Source: Circinella minor (Eukaryota; Mucoromycota; Mucoromycetes; Mucorales; Lichtheimiaceae). Taken from it: a DNA stretch of 64,000 nucleotides. Position 1 is the first letter of the stretch. Every line of letters begins with the position of its first letter. The DNA is taken from assembly GCA_016758965.1 (NCBI GenBank), contig JAEPRB010000086.1, forward strand, positions 62,001 through 126,000, written 5' to 3'. A program made the translations under genes and the position numbers. Positions 38,003-50,700 of the stretch are shown piece after piece. The notes below the pieces were generated by a model that worked only from the letters and a program-made list of their open reading frames with translations, searched no databases and had not been told where the DNA came from.

Positions 38003-38659
38003 TTATCCATTATTGTTATTTATTAAATTGTTCTTATTTATAACTTGAGTCAAATCAAGTAATTCTTGAATTTCTTCAAATGTCTTTGTAGTTGCCAACA
38101 TATCTTGTTTCCTAGTAACAAATAATAAATGTATTGATGAGTCAAAAACACTTTATAACAAAAAAAAAAAAAATCTGGTCTCACTCCCCCCTCCCTTTTT
38201 TTTTTTCTTTACCTTTCTAATAATTGATCTAAAGCGTTACTTGTTTTTTCTAGAGCTTGTTTTGTATTTTTAACATGAGAATCAGCTTGTACAGTTCGTT
38301 TTATTGTTTTATTAAACTCATCTGTAGGATCAGTATATTTAAGCATCATCTATTTCAACGAGTCCCCATCCCAATACCAACACACAGATAGAAAAATATA
38401 ACTTGTTAATTATTTCGATGAAAGATGAATAAAGTAGTAGTGATAGTAGGTAGTAAAATAGGTGCATAGGTGTATAATATATATATATGCATACCTTGAG
38501 ACATTCAGACCAATAATCTATAGTTAGTTCAGCACGAGCATGACATTCTTCTTTTGAAGCAGCAAATTGATTTTCTTCATAATTACTATTTCGACTTGCA
38601 TTACTTCGAAAACTCAAATTACTAACAGAAGGTGATGGCGTAGGAGTCAATCGTTTCAT
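38003..38659 (-). CDS. Small coiled-coil protein, unidentified
   Basis: Three exons on the minus strand: 38659-38495, 38349-38213 and 38111-38003 (136 aa). Canonical GT-AG borders (gtatgc...aaatag, gtaaag...actag) close the frame without stops. The N-terminus is Ser/Pro/Asn-rich. Residues 35-125 are predicted helical with heptad-like leucines: RAELTIDYWSECLK, then DEFNKTIKRTVQADSHVK, QALEKTSNALDQLLERK and TFEEIQELLDL. No signal peptide or membrane segment. Length and style resemble small helical subunits of trafficking complexes such as BLOC-1/BORC, but I cannot match it to one. It lies 259 bp downstream of the PNGase-lectin gene on the same strand. The chosen ATG is the only one near the start of the open frame. 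Confidence 0.65.
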
Positions 38660-38918
38660 TTCCAAAGAAATAAAAAAAAAATACAGCTATATGGACAGAC
38701 GCATGAATTTATTTTTGGGCTTTTTTTCTAAAAAAAAAAAGGAGCTCAATTTTGACTTTCTTTCTTTTTCACATTACCCGTTCCTCCTGTCCTATATATC
38801 CTTCTTAAATTCTAGTCAACATTTCTATACAAGTATAAATATACCATATTTTTTTTTTTTTTTTTGAAAATAGTTTTTATATAATTTTTGGATTGACCAA
38901 AAAGGTAAAATAATTTAT

Positions 38919-41882
38919 TTATTTATGATAAATAACAGCATGTTTCCATTGAATATCATGATTTTGTGCTAGTCCTCCTGTACTTGCAGTAAATCCAATC
39001 CATGCCTTGGAATTTCCGTCCAAGTATTTATTTAAATCCATATTATTGATCACAAGAACTGATGTATATCCTTCCTCATCTCCATCTTCTTCATTATGTT
39101 GTTCTTGTTCTTTTAATGATACATCAATCATTTTCTTGTCTTCTTCTTGAAAAAAGATTGAAATGCGTGCGTAAATCCATTTTCCACTATTCATGGGAGG
39201 AATTTTTGATGTATAACCAAGAGAATGTCGTTGATGTGCAGAATTGGCTTGAGGTGGTACGGCAGTATGTAAACTGATATGGTTTCCTGATGGATCATCA
39301 CATCGATCCGTACTATATGATATTTAAATAAATGTTATAAAATGAAAATAGCATATATACCAAACCACGCTTAAAATGTATTTTATTGTACTCGTACTAT
39401 TGCTAACCTCTTATAAGTGTCGAATTCAATGGCAACACTATTTGTTTTGTACATAAAATAATAAGCCAATTGATAATTTTGTTTTCCCGTTCGCTTCCTA
39501 ATTAATATTTCCTACTAAAATTATATTTGAATTGTTACCTCTTCTTTAATCCACCATAGCCCATCTCACAACCACCTAATAATAATAATAATCATATAAA
39601 TTTCTGTTAACTGACTCGAACAATATAAATATGACAATCAAAGTGAATCATATGTATGTATTATACCTTGACCTAATGCAGTAGGACCCATAGATTGTAT
39701 AACAAACGCAAATCCATCAGCACCATCCCATGCTGCTTCGCCTTGTTTATTTGTAATGCGAAATGTAAACTCAAATACGGCAGCCTTAGTTTGGGTAATA
39801 TCCAATTGTTCTTTACAATAAAATCCACCTACTTGATCTGGATCAGCTGTTGTTAATCGAATTAAATTATTTTCTTTTTCTTGTTTTATAATTGATCCTC
39901 CAAGTAATTGGATATTTTTAGTATCAAATACTTGTGCTAATACATATATAAACAATAAATAAATTAAAAAAGGTATTATTCTGTGTTTATTGTACATACA
40001 ATATTAGAATTAAAAAGAAAATGAATTTACCATCCTCTCGTTTTGCCAATAAACTATTGACTAAACTTTTTCCTGCTTCACCACGAGCTGTACGCCATTC
40101 AATAGATCCTGTTTTTCTACCCATTCGTTCTGAATCTTTGATATGACTTCGTTTAGATTCATTCTCCAATTCTTTTTCTTCTCGTTTTCTCCTTTCTTTT
40201 AAAATGGCTCGACGTTCATCTGTAAGATCTTTCTGTCTTTCCAATGTAATATTATCCAGGAACTAGATCAAAATATAATTTATTTATAAAGCTTTTCTCT
40301 TGATATAAATGAGAATACATTTGTTATTTACGTTACTTACGTTCTTTAATGTTGTTTCATTCGCTAGTTTTCGACGTTTAAGAACATTTGACCACGTTCG
40401 AGTATATCGTCTAGTAACATCCAGTGCTTCTTCTGAAGAAAATGCTATACAATAATTAAGTTTTTTTCCCCAACCGACTTCATAAAGTAAAGGCTTATTG
40501 GAATAATAAAATGTTAGTATAATAATAACAATAATATATACATGCTGGTACTACTACTAACAAACATATATATATATATACTTACTTGGTCAAATGCTTC
40601 TTCTCCAGAATCACAATGTATCCATCTTTCTTTTGGTTCAGAATATACTTCTGTCCATACATGATCTAAATAATAATAAACAAACAAGACAAAAAATAAA
40701 TAAAATTTATTTTACCATTCATGAACAACAGATCTAAATGATACATTGTTGTATCATTATTATTACCTGTTTTGTCAAATACAAGACGTACTTCTGATCC
40801 AACTGCACGACAACATAATGTAAAACACTATTGTTATTGTTATAATATAGTAGGATTTTTTCTTTAGTCACACAAAAATATTTCTTTTATTATTTATTAA
40901 GCTACTCTTTCTCTCTCCCATATAGATAGAATATTTATATACATTACATTCGCCCATTCACCACATCGACCTCGACGTGTTTCTAATAATTTTCCTGGAT
41001 CACTAAATATTTAACATAGAAAATATAATTATTAGTCGAAGACGTTTCTATATTTGTGTTCTAAATAATTTAGTTAGCACTGGAAAATAAGTTAATTACT
41101 TGTATCGAGGAAATCGTGTTATTTTTGTACAAATAGTACATTCATAAACTTCCACAATACGAGCACCGTAGTGTTTGTCTTCTTCAGATGGTTGAGATGT
41201 TCCTACAGATTTGGTTTCACTTGACTAAAGAATAATATAACATATGTGTGGAGTTGTTATTGATGATGTAACATTTACAACACCTGAAAAAAAAAACATA
41301 TTATATGTATATGACTTACACCACAATAATCACAAGGTGGATTATTCACCCAAGTAAAAAAGTCATGTTTAAACCAATGCATTAATCGAAGTATCACTTT
41401 TTCATCCAATGACACTTCTGGATCACCATCTTGTTCTCTTTCTAAAGAAGTTGTAGCTTCATCATATAATTGATGAATAGGAATATGCTCTAAAGCACGA
41501 TCCTATATTTACATTTATATAAAATATGTATGTTCATAGTTTATATCATAATACTTTTGTTGTTATTGTTGTTGTTGTTTTCTATTGCATAGCAATAATA
41601 ATGATAGTGATAATAATAATTATTATATATAGGTACCAAAAGTTTTTTATCTTCATATTTAAAAACACGTTCACTATATGATTTAAGTTCATTTAGAAAC
41701 TGCTGTTCCTGATTCCTGTTGAAAGAATTTGAAACGAATGAACCACTACTATTATAAAGATTCCTCGACGATGAAGTAGGCGCATGAATATTAGTAAAAT
41801 AAGAAGGATATTTTTGTCGTAGCCAATCAAACCAAAGACTATTAATTCTTGTAGTAATAGTTTGAATTTCGAGATTATTCAT
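38919..41882 (-). CDS. PNG1: Cytosolic peptide:N-glycanase fused to a C-terminal L-type lectin domain
   Basis: Twelve exons on the minus strand: 41882-41637, 41502-41320, 41224-41100, 41002-40948, 40827-40767, 40665-40586, 40493-40341, 40262-40031, 39936-39667, 39575-39539, 39437-39408 (30 nt) and 39312-38919 (621 aa). The transglutaminase-like core has zinc ligands CDYC (139/142) and CTIC (172/175). The triad is Cys198 ([12 protein letters not shown]), His225 (DHVWTEVY) and Asp242 (WIHCDS), with the same 27- and 17-residue spacing as yeast Png1. A basic helical linker ends in [17 protein letters not shown], the motif that precedes the PAW domain in animal NGLY1. Here residues 379-621 form a legume-type lectin sandwich instead: [39 protein letters not shown] and [13 protein letters not shown]. 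It should remove N-glycans from misfolded ER-exported glycoproteins, with the lectin binding glycans. A further in-frame ATG at 42023 is possible. The first donor (gtacct) is weak. Confidence 0.88.
39937..40030 (-). other. Fusion-point intron with an in-frame ATG and leader-like frame
   Basis: A 94-nt intron (gtaaat...tattag) separates the glycanase linker exon from the lectin exons. Inside it, an ATG at 39997 is in frame with the lectin and encodes YNKHR followed by a hydrophobic stretch ([15 protein letters not shown]) running straight into the lectin exon. If the intron is retained, the glycanase frame stops at about 39987, overlapping this ATG. Transcription from inside the gene could therefore yield a lectin with a signal-peptide-like start. 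Confidence 0.5.
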
Positions 41883-42469
41883 TTCAAAAAGAAGGAAGGC
41901 AGGGGGGGGAGGCGCCGATAATATGTGGGGGGTATACAGAGATGATACAACAAAGGGAAATAGTTTTAAGGAGTTATGCTGTGGGAGTTCAAAAAAAAAA
42001 GGCAATTTTGTGAAACCAGCCATTATCAATGCAAAAGACAGAACCAAATCAATAAAGTTTACAAACCTGCATTATAAACATTAGATACTTTATAATCTAG
42101 TGGGGTTACATTTTATTTTTAAATATGACATTTCTGTTTTAAAGTTTATAATTAAAAAAAAAATGAAGGGAAAGAAAAAGAGAGAACAAAATACTTTTTT
42201 GAATATAATACACATACCACAACCAACAAGAGATCATATAAAAGTAAAAAAAAAAGAAGCCAAAAAAAAAAAAAAGCGAAGAAGTAGCAACCATTTTTAC
42301 CCCTTATTCATTTTCTGCCTCCTAGTGTCAAAAAATGATATAGTTTTGTTTTTTCTTCCCTTCTTATTTACATACCCCTTTTTTCTTTTCGATACTTGCA
42401 TAAACGATATGATATATTTAGCAAGCTCGAACGAAACAAAGTGAGTGTCCCAAAAAAAAAAAATCGTAT

Positions 42470-42502
<33 letters not shown>

Positions 42503-42507
42503 TTCTA
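41883..42507. promoter_or_regulatory. Divergent promoter region (PNGase-lectin / subtilase A)
   Basis: Only 625 bp separate the two divergent start codons, so both promoters lie here. A (CT)12 tract at 42471-42495 sits 12 bp upstream of the subtilase ATG and probably lies in its leader. Pyrimidine-rich leaders before the ATG are also seen in front of the forkhead and exonuclease genes. No defined factor site is recognised. Confidence 0.5.
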
Positions 42508-45500
42508 ATGCGTTTACCATCACTCCATTTTCAACAGTTATTGCTACTAATATCTTTTCTTTCTGTTATTGCTTTTACATCAACAGCAACACCTATACAA
42601 CAAGGCATTTCTTCAACAGAAGCAAAGAATAATGATCCTACTTTGTTTCATCAATACATATTCGAATTTGATAGTTCTTCTAATGCCAATACAAATAGTA
42701 AAAAACTAGTGAATCAGTTAGAAAAATCTTTTCCTGATTTGAAATTTACTACAATTCGTGTTATCGATCATTCTTTATTAAAAGCAGCCACTATTCAATT
42801 TGAAGAAAACGATAATATTTCTATTTCTGACTCATCGTCACCATCCTTAATTGATGATAAGAAGAGCACAATCGACCAAGTAATCAAATTGGCATCTAAA
42901 TCAGGATATGTTACAAAAATTTATTCAAATCATTCTATTCAACGTCCTAATATTGTTACTGGTGAAGATGTCAATTCTCTATTATCGACAAAACAAGATA
43001 GTGATAACGATGAGAATAGACACTTAATCAGTATACTTCCACAAATGCAAGTGGATCGAGTTCATAATGAATTAAAAAATACAGGAAGAGATATTATTAT
43101 TGGTGTCATAGATTCAGGTAACTCTTCTTTTTTATAATCCTAAATAAATTTTATTTTTTCATCTACTGAAAAAGTCAATATGTAACTAGGTGTTGATTAT
43201 ATGCACCCCGCGTTAGGGGGTGGATTTGGACCGGGCTATAAAGTACGTTATGGCCGAGACCTTGTTGGAGATGATTATGATAGTGAAAGGGGTACTGATC
43301 CAATACCAGATCCAGACCCTATGGATAGTTGTGATCCAAGTTCTGGTACAGTAGGTTAGTATAGTATATAACATATTAGAAATGATCTATTGCTTTTTTT
43401 TTATTCTTTTTCATATTGAAAACCAATTGAAGAATAAAGTTTCACTAACTTCAATTTTTGCTCTAGGACATGGTACACATGTTAGCGGAATTATTGCTGG
43501 AAAAAGTGATGTAAAGCGCACTTTATTTAACATTATAACACCTTCATATATATAATTACAGAAAAAAAATAGTACTAATTTTTTATTGTTATTACAATAT
43601 CATTCATAGAACTATACTGGTGTTGCTCCAGATGCTATTCTCGGGATGTGGCGTGTATTCGGTTGTGATGGCAATGCAGATGCTATCGTTATTGTTGAAG
43701 CCATGTTAGATGCTTATGATACAGGGGTAGATATTATAAGCATGAGCTTATCCGACCCAATGGGTTGGTCCGAAAGTTTAACAGCTATAGTTGCTGAACG
43801 AATTATTTTGAAAGGAGTACCTGGTAATTATTACTATTAGTAATATTTTTTATTTTTATTTTTGATAGTACAGTAAGAAAACTAACGATTCCATTTCATT
43901 TTTATTTTTATTTTACTTTACTGTTGTAATAATAGTGGTTGCTGCTGCTTCTAATGATGGTGAATTAGGTGCTTTTACCGTAGGCACACCAAGTGTTGGA
44001 AAAGGTGTTTATTCTGTGGCCTCTTTTGATAACAATTATAATTTTTTTAAAGTTTTTAAAGTAAATGATAAGTTTTACAGTAAGTACAAAAAAAAGAAAA
44101 ACTGTTTTTCTTATTCTTATTTTTTTTTATAACAATTTAACACACACACACACACACACTTTATATAATTTTTTAATGGTTTAACAAAAAAAAAAACAGA
44201 ATTTAACGTGGATAACGTTGCGAAAGAAAAAATACCCAATGGTCAACTCGTTATCGGTGATAAAAATATTGGCAGTGATACCGATGCATGTAATCCAAAA
44301 AACATTCCAAGTAATGTCAATGGCAAAATTGCTCTTATTCGACGTGGTACTTGTAATTTTGCCGATAAAGCCAACAATTTAGCCAAAGTAGGCGCTATCG
44401 GTGTTATCGTTTATAATAACAAAAAGGATGAAACACTTAGCCCAATTAATGATGGATCCAGTATTCCTATCATTGGTATTACCCAAGAAGTAGGTCAAGA
44501 GATACTTGCAGAAATTGAAATGAAGAGCCAAGAGTCAGCAGTCAATGTGACATTTTCTGACGATACAAGAGTTTTGCCCCAGTTAACTGGTAATACTGTT
44601 TCATCCTTCTCAAGTATCGGTCCTGCTTATGAATTAGATGTTCGACCCAGCATTGGAGGAATAGGGGGTAATGTTTTATCTACACTTCCACGACAATCGG
44701 GTAATTGGGGTATGTTGAGTGGTACTTCAATGGCAACACCAGCAGTGTCTGGTACGGTAGCACTTTATTTACGAGCTTGGAAAGACAAAAATGGACATGA
44801 AAATAAGCCAACGCCAACTTTTATATTGGAACATTTTCAGAACTATGCTTACAAAGCACCCAATAGAAATGGTGAAAATAACGTTGATTCACCCAATCGT
44901 CAAGGAGCTGGCTTGGTTCAAAGTAAATAATAATATTGACTGCTGGGCCAAAATGGCTTGTATCTATAATTGGATACAAATATAATTGATTCAAGTTGAA
45001 CTAACAGAGATTGTCTTTATTTATTTATTTAGTTTATGATGCTATTCAAGAACAAGTACATATTTCACCAGCAGCAATTAGTTTCAACGATACTGAACAT
45101 CTACAAAAGACACAGACGTTATCCATTACGAACTACGGCAACACATTTGTTTCTTACACTATTAGTAACAATGTCAGTGTATCCATTATTCCATACAATA
45201 CTTCTGAAGGATATCAATTTACCGCGCCTGCTACTTATGGAAATGATTCTGCTCAATTGGAATTTTCGCAAAAAAACATTACTCTTGCTCCAGGAGCTAC
45301 CAATAAAATTGATGTCACTGTAATTCCACCCAACACAAATCCAGCTGAACATATCATGTATGGTGGTTATATTCAATTCAAAAAAAACAATGAAAGCAGC
45401 ACTGAGAATCTAGGAAAAGACTTGACTGTTCCCTATATTGGCGTTGTCGGCAATCAACGTGAACTACCTATTTTTCACCACAATACACCTCAATTAACCA

Positions 45501-46003
45501 ACACTACCAACATTACTCATTTTCCAGCTTATGATTCTAATGAAGTTTTTGTCTTCAATCGTATTCAAAGTGTCGCCACCAAAAAAAAGATAGATAAGGT
45601 TCCCATTTTTATGCTTACTTTGGACAATCCAACGCGTATTTTGTCAACACCTCTTTATAATGAACAACATGATATGATTGGATTTGCATCATTCAAAAAT
45701 GATACCACTAATTTTTCCCGAGCAACGTCAGACACACCAGCTCAATTTATTTGGTGGGGTGGTGATTATATACCTGTAAAGGGAGAGGCGGAAAACAAGC
45801 CAATGATGACAACAGATCCCTTGGCATCTATTACTCCGAATTCTATTCTTCCATCAGGAACAGAAACGTTCGAGTCTCAGGTTAAAATCAGTGTTGCTCC
45901 TGGAAATTATCGTATCGGATTAAATGCATTGAAATGGTTTGGTAACCCAGATAATCCAGAGGATTGGGAAACTTGGACCTCAGGTATTATTAAAGTTTTG
46001 TGA
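42508..46003 (+). CDS. Secreted subtilase (S8) with PA insert, paralogue A
   Basis: Seven exons: 42508-43117, 43190-43354, 43467-43510, 43610-43823, 43936-44079, 44200-44922 and 45033-46003 (956 aa). Signal peptide about 1-30 (QLLLLISFLSVIAF), then an I9-like propeptide (YIFEFDSSS to about residue 185). The catalytic triad is Asp202 in GVIDSGVDYMHPALGGG, His260 in GHGTHVSGI and Ser569 in SGTSMATPAVSG. Oxyanion Asn351 lies in AAASNDG, where the two paralogues have the usual AGN. A PA domain sits between His and Ser (NGKIALIRRGTCNF, GAIGVIVYNN). A Fn3-like region follows from about residue 640 (LSITNYGNTFVSYTI, MYGGYIQF). This is the Vpr/C5a-peptidase-like group of secreted endoproteases. The most divergent and longest of the three tandem copies. 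Confidence 0.9.
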
Positions 46004-46789
46004 TAAAAAAAAACCCAACAAATATTGAAAAACTATACAGTTGTTATAATCTATACATTAGCATTATTATCTCAAAATTCACAAATTTTCTTCTGTTTAT
46101 TGTATCTAATTCTTTGTTGTCGCATATGACTTTTTTGACAACTAATATTATATATCATGACCATTTTTTCTTTTGTTTTCTGCTTACGTATCATAAATTA
46201 ACTAGTGTCACAGGCTTATATGTACCTGTCTTAAATTTGTTTTATATATATATCAGATCCATTGTAGATAGTAAATTAACAAGTCTTTAAAAAATTAGAA
46301 AGACTTTTGGTGTATATCTCATCAGAATGATAATGATATGGATGATAATATACATTATACGATTTACGGATATGAAGGAGAACATCAACTTATACACCTT
46401 CTTAGTATTGTTCACCAAAACTATAAGCTTAAAATAAGAAGCTGTTTTTTGAAGTTCAGGATATGACATTAAGACCCTACCGTGAGAAAAAAAATCTCGA
46501 TTTGGTTTTACCTTGAGAGGCACTTTTATTTGTAAAAGTAAGAAAAAATAAAAGATGCAAGTGTTATTCATACATAAAAACACAAAAAATCATAATCCAC
46601 CCATTTAGTTTGTACAAGGAAAAGTTTATTTTGAAAGAAAGAAATTAAAAAAAAGCCAATGTATCGGTAAGTTGTATGAGTTTCAAACAACCCGACAGGA
46701 AGCACGACGAGAACGTTCATTGGCAAAGCTTCCCAAAACATAATAATTATTTATTCCCTCAGAAGCACGTGTATGTTGATCCCAAATGA
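46004..46789. other. 3' flank of subtilase A, no gene seen
   Basis: AT-rich downstream DNA without coding signal. Base composition becomes noticeably less AT-rich from about 46640, where the decayed minus-strand sequence begins. Confidence 0.5.
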
Positions 46790-47780
46790 CGCGTTATCAA
46801 ATAGGAATGGATGAGAATGTAATCTTGCCAAACATTATTCTTGCCACGCCATCTTGCCAAATGTTATCCTTGCCGCCAATCTTTACCCGTCATCAATTGC
46901 CCGCCAACAATTTCAGACTTGCATCCTGCAACACCACGCACTTGTATTACCCTCCTCGAGAATACATATATAGTCTTCTTTAGGTCATACTATACTGGTT
47001 TATAATAAATCTCCCTAGTGTTCGAATCACATCCCTCACCAACATTATATAGAGCGCAAGATCCAGCCTGTTAGCATACTTCTGGTTTTGCTTTGTACCT
47101 TGGTTCCAACAACTATCACCGATTTTGACACTATTGCTTGATATTGATTTGACCAGACTCATATCAATTGGTACGCTTGGACAGAATCGAAAGAAATTTG
47201 CAGGAGGTACAAAATGGGTTCACTGGGTTGCTTAAGAATTACTTTCATCCAGGCCAGCTGTGACAACCCTTCAACTTAAATCCAAAAGCCAGGTCACCGT
47301 CATCCAGTTGATAATTTGAACCACACCAAAAACAAAGGTCCATGTCACTGATAGGATCATCCACCCGTTGGAATAAGTAGGTACCTTGTTAAAAAAGGAA
47401 ATATGACAGGCATTGCTGCCACTGGATAAAACTTTGCCTTGGACTAACGTTTCACCTACCCAGTTAAAATGGGCGTATCCGTAAGGCATTAGCGAACCGA
47501 AAGCACGTGAATTATCAACTATGGTTGGAATGATTTGACAATGCTGTCACTGCTAAGCAAATGCCTGGTAACAAATAGTAAAACCCGAGTCTTGTTGGTC
47601 TTTCACAGAATTAAAAGCGTGCACTGCTAGCAACCAGCACAACAAACTTCCTTCTTTTGTAAAATATGAAGAAAAAGCGATCGTTATTTGCAGCAACGGG
47701 TTGTTCAACCATGACAACCGTTCAAATTGAAGGATTGTAGCCAACTTGAAAAAGTTGCTGAAGAAAGATTGTTGCAGCAT
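46790..47780 (-). pseudogene. Decayed minus-strand coding sequence, unrecognised
   Basis: Three open segments (47780-47553, 47489-47271 and 47162-46980) lie in one and the same minus-strand frame, separated only by a few stops. This suggests a single former coding frame of about 800 bp. Readable pieces include FNWVGETLVQGKVLSSGSN, ACHISFFNKVPTYSNGW and SISSNSVKIGDSCWNQ. The stop at 47553-47555 is TAG, as expected from a C-to-T change in CAG. After 47400 the neighbouring frame also reads well (DMDLCFWCGSNYQLDDGDL), so a frameshift is likely. The G+C content is above the flanks up to about 48560. I do not recognise the family; transposon or orphan gene origin is possible. Confidence 0.45.
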
Positions 47781-50700
47781 CTAACTTCATTCTTAACAAT
47801 ACACAACAGTACGGAATGCCACGAAAGAACATTCTCCAATAAAAAGACTCACCATTAAAGTAACTAAATCCCTTTCACATGCATACTTGGATTTCACTCT
47901 TTCCATTGAAGCTTGTATCCATAATCAGCTCAATTTTCCTTCCTTGTTATTCCCAAAAAAGAAAAACAAGGTGTACCAATGGAAAACGTCAATAATCCGA
48001 ACATGTCAAGCTTACGAAAAGAGTTGAACCGAATTTGTCAAGGAACGAGAGGCATGTCCAAGAACAATCGTTTCAAAAGAACCGTTTGGGTAATGAAAGT
48101 TATATTATCATTCGAACCAAGCAGCATTCGTAAAATAATACAAATACAATCATAAGTTGGAAAAAGTTCCAAACCTCTTTTTTTTCCAAAAACCCATAAA
48201 GCGACTAACCACAAGTCAAAGAAAAAAAAAGGCTGCTGTTTTTTTTTTCTCAAAGTTAAGGAAAAGAGGCGGCAATTATGAAATCACCTGAAACTTTTTC
48301 CTGGTTCTTTACCAAAAATTAACCATAAGATTAAGACTGCATGCTAGTTTCTTTTCTTGTCAGGAAAAAAAACGACGCGCATAATATGGTAAGGTAGACT
48401 CCAGAACCATGGAAAGAAGTAAAGAAAAGAAGAAGAGACTTTTCATTTTTTCGCTCAACTGCGCATTTTTTATAGAAATTCATTTGTCGCAGTAAGAAAA
48501 AAAAAATAGGCGCCAGCTAAACGACGGCCATTTTGTTATCACTACCCAACAAGAAAGATCATTTTTTTGTAATGTCCATGATTTCCTCATTTATTGCTAT
48601 GCAACGTGGCCTTTTTGATAATATTTTACCAATATCATCTCTTTGTATAATGTATGGACAGATAGACAGCTACGCTATACTTCTTAGTGTGGATTGATTA
48701 CGATGGATGAAAGTGCACAAATTAACATTTGTACCAAAAAGAAATCAGCTTTTAATTAATAAAATGTGTTGTCTATATATATATATATAGTTTATTTTTT
48801 AACAGTGAAGGCGACCAAAACAATTACTACAGGTGGATTATTTAATATATAAGATATCAGTAAAAAAAAAAGCTTCATAATTATACTCATAATAGCATGT
48901 ATAATTGAGTAGACTACAAGATTGTTAACATCAGTTGGACTAAATATTTTCATACAAACAAAAAGATGTACGTACTACAACGACTAAAAATGAGCGGCTT
49001 GCAGCTTAAATTGATTTCTATATTATTTTGTACGTAATCATTCACAATAGGTTTATCCTTTTTTATTTATAATGCTCCATTTTATTTTCATTCTTTTGCT
49101 TCTCCCTCTTTGCTTATAATTATGAACACACATCATATGTATAGGGAAATCAAATAATATTAGAAGATAATATAAAACGATACGTAGCGGTATATCACCA
49201 TCACCTACTATTAGTAAAAAGAGTTATTATTTTTAAGTACTGCTGCACTACCATTACATATATTCAATGCTTGCTCAATCTATTATGTCAGAAATGTACA
49301 GGATGAGGTATCATATATAATAATAACAGTAATAAGACCATCCAACCCATTCGCTTCCATCCATATGTATCTAACATATTAATTCACTACTGATATTATA
49401 AATTTGAATTAGTGCGCTTTGATCAATCCATACATACATACAAAGATGGCCTTCCATTTATGACATCGGTATCACGCTTTGCATGTATCACAGACTAGAA
49501 ATTTAGCCAAACCCTGAAACATACGAGCCCAAAAATCCCATTCTCTTAATTCATGTGAGCTACTAATTAGAGTTGACTGACCATTTATGGTATAAATATA
49601 TGCATATATTGCCGTTTCTTCTTTTATGTGATCAAGTTCATCCATCAAATCGATATTGAAAACTAAAGAGCAAACTTCATGATAAAAACTTGATCCACAA
49701 AAACTATATACCTGGAACACCATAGTAAGATACGTAACAAAAAGAAAAATCAAAAGTTAATTGATTTACCTTTTCACATACTTTATACAATAATAATTGG
49801 TTGTGACAAGAAGATAGAAAAAGACAGAGATGTCAAAGAATTACGTCATATTTATATATTATAGAACATTACTATGTTGGAGGATGGTTATGTTGCGGAA
49901 CGAATACGATAATTTTATTAGAATAAGTTATCGGATATTTTCCTCCTGCATGGAATTTGTTGGGATTTTTTTTTATATTGTAATATACACAAGTCTTAAT
50001 TTCTATCCAATGATGCATACCGTTGAATAAGAAGTTGTTAATCATAAAAAATTCCATTTACTGAAATATACACAGTTGATTATGTTATTTTATACCACCA
50101 TTACCAGCATGACATATGTAGTTTTTTATCTAAATCGAATACTATGATCCGTTATAGCACTGTTTCAATATACTATGTACTTTGTTAAAGGAGAACCTAC
50201 GTACGTATTTTCAATGTAATCGATACGTTTTAATAATTATTGAGTTTCTCAAAGATGTAATAGTTATAGAATATTATTATTATGAAGCATAATATACAAA
50301 TCTTCAATGGTGATCACAAAGTAACAATCCATATTTGCAAGGGGAAACATTATATATAATGGGGTTTGACTTTATGTATCATACGATTTGTAACATGTAA
50401 ACAACATGTAAACCTTATTTCTAAGTACATTCTCACATGTAACACAGTACTGTATTACACGAAGAGAGTGATTGTAAATATATAGCTCCAGCATATTCAC
50501 TTTAAACTTTAAAATTCTTCCACAATAACTGTTAGAGAAGTGTATATACATGATCGCAATTATTCTTGAAAACATTCCTTCTAAACAGCTTACTGGAGTC
50601 ACCTTCCTTCATCCTCGTCCTCGTCTCATCAGTGCTGATGCCGCCGAACGATTTATTAAATTCCGCTTCCCAATTGTCACTGTTTAGACCCTTCTTAACA

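Noticed and set aside
39638..39997. Independent secreted lectin gene starting at the ATG at 39997 as the primary model
   Set aside because: It would leave no space between it and the glycanase, and the intron borders join both halves in frame after a conserved motif. It is kept only as a possible alternative product in the findings.
42100..42444. Lys-rich plus-strand frame between the PNGase and subtilase A starts
   Set aside because: A-run driven low complexity in a divergent promoter; no protein character.
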